From Chloroflexi bacterium HGW-Chloroflexi-6 (GTDB lineage Bacteria; Chloroflexota; Anaerolineae; Anaerolineales; Villigracilaceae): a DNA stretch of 64,000 nt. Position 1 is the first letter of the stretch. Every line of letters begins with the position of its first letter. Made by a program: the position numbers and the translations under genes. Shown here one piece after another: positions 61,058 to 64,000 of this stretch. Location: assembly GCA_002840685.1 (NCBI GenBank), contig PHBU01000014.1:124001-188000 (forward strand). Reading direction: 5' to 3'. The notes under the pieces were generated by a model. It was given only the letters and a program-made list of their open reading frames with translations, had not been told where the DNA came from and did no database searches.

Positions 61058-61857
61058 AAACATCCATTATCCCCACCGCAGAACCTTTTTTCTTCCCTGG
61101 TGCTTCGACCGTTTCGACAAGCCCTGCGCAGACAACCGGCATCCTGCTCACGCACGGATTTACCGGCGCACCCAAGGAAATGCGCTGGATGGGCGAATAT
61201 CTGACCCAAGAGGGCTATCCCTGCCTGGGCGTGCGTTTGGCCGGGCACGCCACCTGCCCCGAAGATATGATCCGCTCGACACATGCGGATTGGCTGGCCT
61301 CGGTTGAAGACGGTTACCACCTGCTGCGCGGCGTTTGCGAGCAGGTGGTGCTGGTCGGGCTTTCGATGGGCGGCGTACTATCACTGATCAGTGCAACCCG
61401 CCTGCCGGTTCTGGGCGTGGTCGCGATGGCAACTCCCTACGGGCTGCCCGAAGACTGGCGCTTGGAGCATACCCAACTGCTAAGCAGATTCATTCCCTAC
61501 ATGCCCAAATCCAAAGATGCACCCGGAAGCGGCTGGTTCGACAAAGCCGCCTGGCAGGAGCACGTCTCTTACCCGCAAAACCCCCTGCGCTCGATCGGCG
61601 AGCTCAAAAAACTGCTTGCACTGTTGCGAGCCAGCCTGCCGGAGGTCAATGCTCCGACCCTGCTGATCTACTCTCAAGATGACAAATACCTGCCACTCGG
61701 CAGCCTGAACAGCCTGGACTATATCTACAGTCACATCGGTTCAGCCCGCAAAGATAAGCTGGTTATCAGCGGCTCCGGCCATGTCATCCCGCGCGATGCC
61801 CAACGCGGGCAAGCCTTCGAAGCCGCGGCCCAATTTATCCGCAGTCTCGCAGCGTAG
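61054..61857 (+). CDS. Alpha/beta hydrolase (carboxylesterase/monoacylglycerol lipase-like)
   Basis: The 267-residue protein has the oxyanion HGFTG segment in LLTHGFTGAPKEM, nucleophile elbow VGLSMGGVLS, acid in IYSQDDKYLPL and His in SGSGHVIPRD. It belongs with EstD/YvaK-type esterases and monoacylglycerol lipases. About 30 bases near the start (61099-61131) resemble a common REP-type repeat and encode STVSTSPAQTT, which may be an insertion. Cytoplasmic. ATG overlaps the preceding TGA. Confidence 0.88.
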   Translation: MKTSIIPTAEPFFFPGASTVSTSPAQTTGILLTHGFTGAPKEMRWMGEYLTQEGYPCLGVRLAGHATCPEDMIRSTHADWLASVEDGYHLLRGVCEQVVLVGLSMGGVLSLISATRLPVLGVVAMATPYGLPEDWRLEHTQLLSRFIPYMPKSKDAPGSGWFDKAAWQEHVSYPQNPLRSIGELKKLLALLRASLPEVNAPTLLIYSQDDKYLPLGSLNSLDYIYSHIGSARKDKLVISGSGHVIPRDAQRGQAFEAAAQFIRSLAA

Positions 61858-61900
61858 GCCTTTCCTTCTGCATTCTGACTTCACCTTTCACCCTTAACCT

Positions 61901-63043
61901 ATGAACCCTTCCCTGCTCTGGCTGGCCGCCGCCCTGTTTACCTGGGGTGCCGGCGAAGGCATGTTCTTTTACTTCCAACCGCTTTACCTGCAACAGCTCG
62001 GAGCAGACCCGCTCACCATCGGCGGCATCTTGAGTGTGGCCGGTATCGCCATGACGGTCGCCCACATCCCGGCTGGCTACCTGGCCGACCGTATCGGCCG
62101 TCGTCCACTGTTGATCGCGGCCTGGGTGGTCGGGGTTATCGCTGCCTCACTGATGGCCCTGGCATCCAGCCTGTGGCCTTTCGTTGCCGGGCTGTTGCTG
62201 TACGGTTTTACCACTTTCGTCTCATCGCCGCTCAGCAGCTACACCACCGCCGCGCGCGGCAAGTGGAGCGTCGCCCGCGCCCTGACCCTGGTTTCAGCCT
62301 CCTTCAACCTGGGAATGGTCATCGGCCCATTGACCGGAGGCTGGATCGGCGACAATTTCGGCATTCGCACCATCTATTTTATTGCAACGGGACTCTTCGT
62401 CCTTTCGACATTTCTAATCACGATGATCCGCTCCCAGCCCCGAGATGTTCACAGTGCGGACTCCCCGCCGCCCGGGTTGCTAAAAAATCAGCGTTATCTC
62501 AGCTTTTTGGCGCTGGCCTTCGCCGTGACCTTTGCCACTTTTCTGGCCCAACCACTCACCCCCAATTTTCTGCAAAACGAACGTGGATTAAATCTGAGCC
62601 AGGTCGGCCTGCTTGGCACTTTGGGCGGCATCGGCAACGTGGTGCTCAGCCTGCAATTCGGGCGGCTCAAAGCCCGCACCGGATACATTCTCAGCCAGGC
62701 ATCGGTCTTCCTGTTTGCCCTGCTGATCTGGCAAGGGACCGGCCTGATGTTTTACGGACTGGCCTACTTCCTGCTCGGCGGGTTACGCGCCGCGCGCTCG
62801 CTGGCCACCGCCCAGATCCGCCCGCTGATCCATGAATCACAGATGGGGCTGGCTTACGGAATGGCCGATACCGCCCTCAACTCCACGATGGTCATCGCCC
62901 CCCTGTTGGCCGGGTTTCTATACCAGACCCAGCCAGACCTGGTTTACCCGGTTGCGCTGGGATTCCTGTTTCTCGTTCTGCTGGGATCTTTCTTTTTTGC
63001 CCCGCATGAAGAAGCCCTAGACACCCAAATGGAGCAAACATGA
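61901..63043 (+). CDS. Major facilitator superfamily transporter
   Basis: The 380-residue protein has about 11-12 helices and the MFS loop signature GYLADRIGRRPLLIAAW between helices 2 and 3. The second half keeps the pseudo-repeat (QFGRLKARTGYILSQ). Drug or sugar efflux is typical of this single-gene form, but the substrate is unknown. Overlaps the next gene by ATGA. Gap of 43 bp from the hydrolase. Confidence 0.9.
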   Translation: MNPSLLWLAAALFTWGAGEGMFFYFQPLYLQQLGADPLTIGGILSVAGIAMTVAHIPAGYLADRIGRRPLLIAAWVVGVIAASLMALASSLWPFVAGLLLYGFTTFVSSPLSSYTTAARGKWSVARALTLVSASFNLGMVIGPLTGGWIGDNFGIRTIYFIATGLFVLSTFLITMIRSQPRDVHSADSPPPGLLKNQRYLSFLALAFAVTFATFLAQPLTPNFLQNERGLNLSQVGLLGTLGGIGNVVLSLQFGRLKARTGYILSQASVFLFALLIWQGTGLMFYGLAYFLLGGLRAARSLATAQIRPLIHESQMGLAYGMADTALNSTMVIAPLLAGFLYQTQPDLVYPVALGFLFLVLLGSFFFAPHEEALDTQMEQT

Positions 63044-63681
63044 GCCTTGAAATTGCAGCCTTCACCCTGGGCCCGGTCCAGACCAACGCTTACCTGGTAG
63101 CCGATCCGCAGAGCAAAGAAGCCGCGGTTATCGACCCGTCCTGGGATGGACATCTGATCCTGGCCGAAGCCCAAAAGCGCGGCTGGCGCATCGGGCACCT
63201 ATGGTACACCCACGCTCACTTCGACCACATTGGCGGCGCAGCGGCGATTGCCGATGCGCTCAACCCGCTGCCGCTGGTTGCCCTGCACCCGGCAGATCAC
63301 GTTCTATGGCGGGCAGGCGGCGGCGGACGCATGTTCGGACTGCCAATTGACCCTGGGCCCGAACCTTCGATTGACTTTGTGCATGGCCAAACCCTGCGGC
63401 TGGGTTCCAATATTTTTGAAGTGCGCTACACCCCAGGCCACACCCCCGGCCATGTTGTTTTTTACTGTGCGGCAGAAAACATCTGCTTTTGCGGCGACCT
63501 GATTTTCGCCCACTCGGTCGGGCGCACCGACCTGCCCGGCGGCAGTTGGGATACGCTCGTTCAAAGCATCCGCGAACAAATCTACAGCCTGCCAGAAAGC
63601 ACGCGCCTGCTCTCAGGCCACGGCCCTGAAACCACCGTCGGCGAGGAGAAGGTCTCGAACCCCTTCGTACAGGAGTTTTAA
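63040..63681 (+). CDS. Glyoxalase II-like metallo-beta-lactamase hydrolase
   Basis: The 213-residue protein has THAHFDHIGG (His58, His60, Asp62, His63), YTPGHTPGHVVFY, FCGDLIFAHSVGRTDLPGG and LLSGHGPETTVGEEK. This is the compact glyoxalase-II-like/YcbL form that hydrolyses thioesters or related esters and is widespread. Overlaps MFS by ATGA. No lactoylglutathione-related gene adjoins, so the substrate is open. Confidence 0.92.
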   Translation: MSLEIAAFTLGPVQTNAYLVADPQSKEAAVIDPSWDGHLILAEAQKRGWRIGHLWYTHAHFDHIGGAAAIADALNPLPLVALHPADHVLWRAGGGGRMFGLPIDPGPEPSIDFVHGQTLRLGSNIFEVRYTPGHTPGHVVFYCAAENICFCGDLIFAHSVGRTDLPGGSWDTLVQSIREQIYSLPESTRLLSGHGPETTVGEEKVSNPFVQEF

Positions 63682-63685
63682 AGTC

Positions 63686-64000
63686 ATGACTCTGCCAATC
63701 TTACTGTTACTGATCATTGTAGCAATCGCGTTGCTATTATTCTGGTTCGAGTGGGTCCCGCCCGATGTAACAGCATTGGGAATTCTGCTGGCACTTATTA
63801 TTTTAAAGCTCGTGCCTCTGGATCAGGCGTTTGCCGGTTTTGGCAGTGATACCGTAATCCTGTTACTTGGGCTGTTGATCATGACAGCAGCATTAATGCG
63901 GACCGGGGTGGTGGAGGTCGTAAGCCAGCAATTATTGCAATTTACAAGCAAGCACCCGGGCAGTTTGTTGCCGGCAATCATGGCAGTAGTGGCGATGTTA
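63686..64000 (+). CDS. SLC13/ArsB-like ion transporter (N-terminus, cut by window edge)
   Basis: The visible 105 residues begin MTLPILLLLIIVAIALLLFW and contain three helices, EWVPPDVTALGILLALIILK and AGFGSDTVILLLGLLIMTAALMRTG. This pattern is that of anion/sodium symporters of the SLC13/CitT/ArsB superfamily, often followed by TrkA-C domains. AGGAG lies ten bases upstream. The remainder is outside the window. Confidence 0.85.
   Translation, partial: MTLPILLLLIIVAIALLLFWFEWVPPDVTALGILLALIILKLVPLDQAFAGFGSDTVILLLGLLIMTAALMRTGVVEVVSQQLLQFTSKHPGSLLPAIMAVVAML

Overview
The window looks like chromosome of an uncultured or lightly studied Chloroflexota bacterium, most likely Anaerolineae. The evidence is indirect but consistent: an isopentenyl phosphate kinase, a CpXC-domain protein, several membrane or lipoproteins with Thr-Pro spacers, a glycosidase-like TIM-barrel lipoprotein, abundant NMT1-type and sugar-binding lipoproteins, and moderately GC-rich, evenly mixed-strand coding. 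Coding density is high, many genes overlap by ATGA or TAATG, and I see no rRNA, tRNA, CRISPR array, phage or insertion sequence. The content is mainly housekeeping and catabolic.

1-6.4 kb: a truncated glycosyltransferase, an acyl-CoA dehydrogenase, a tightly overlapping five-gene minus-strand operon (CPBP protease, GNAT, ComEA-like, methyltransferase, STAS-like) and an unrecognised plus-strand gene pair. 6.4-13 kb: menA behind a large lipoprotein with CBM20-like domains and a TIM barrel, then formate-tetrahydrofolate ligase and isopentenyl phosphate kinase. 13-19.9 kb: a Thr-Pro-rich membrane protein, a TetR-controlled substrate-binding protein plus ABC ATPase with no permease, a DedA protein, a DsbA-cyclophilin fusion lipoprotein and a HExxH protein. 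19.9-29.9 kb, plus strand: Ser/Thr kinase, purine nucleoside phosphorylase, a second 2-TM protein, GNAT, a 7TM-GAF-HTH one-component sensor, an S1-domain protein, FtsK, a CDP-alcohol phosphatidyltransferase and Lgt, the last five apparently one transcription unit.

30-36.8 kb: a MITE-like palindromic element, a B2-like metallo-beta-lactamase-fold lipoprotein with an altered metal site, an ABC exporter whose permease is fused to a SpoIIM-like domain, an RNase Z-like protein, a cyclophilin, an FHA-winged-helix regulator and an FMN-binding split-barrel protein. 36.9-41.3 kb, minus: CpXC protein, orphan histidine kinase, class III aminotransferase. 41.4-52 kb, minus: a complete alpha-glucoside/sucrose regulon (LacI regulator with a double palindromic operator, binding protein, two permeases, TreS-like glucosyltransferase, fructokinase, amylosucrase, glucokinase). 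Imported sucrose or maltose-type sugars would be split or isomerised by the two GH13 enzymes and phosphorylated by the two ROK kinases; the transporter ATPase is not encoded here.

52-64 kb: an SDR reductase, an RluB-type pseudouridine synthase with a 340-residue repetitive tail, a methyltransferase-glycosyltransferase fusion, two multiheme cytochromes (one a lipoprotein with a collagen-like stalk, the other a NapC-anchored, about nine-heme protein with a C-terminal planctomycete-type cytochrome domain), then Tag, a zinc-PLC-like protein, an alpha/beta hydrolase, an MFS transporter, a glyoxalase-II-like hydrolase and a truncated SLC13-type permease.

The most distinctive signals are the cytochrome pair, the domain fusions, four genes whose TATAAT box lies 6-8 nt from the start codon (predicted leaderless mRNAs), and palindromic elements in non-coding DNA and inside the amylosucrase gene. 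All functional statements rest on motif reading by eye; no database search was possible.
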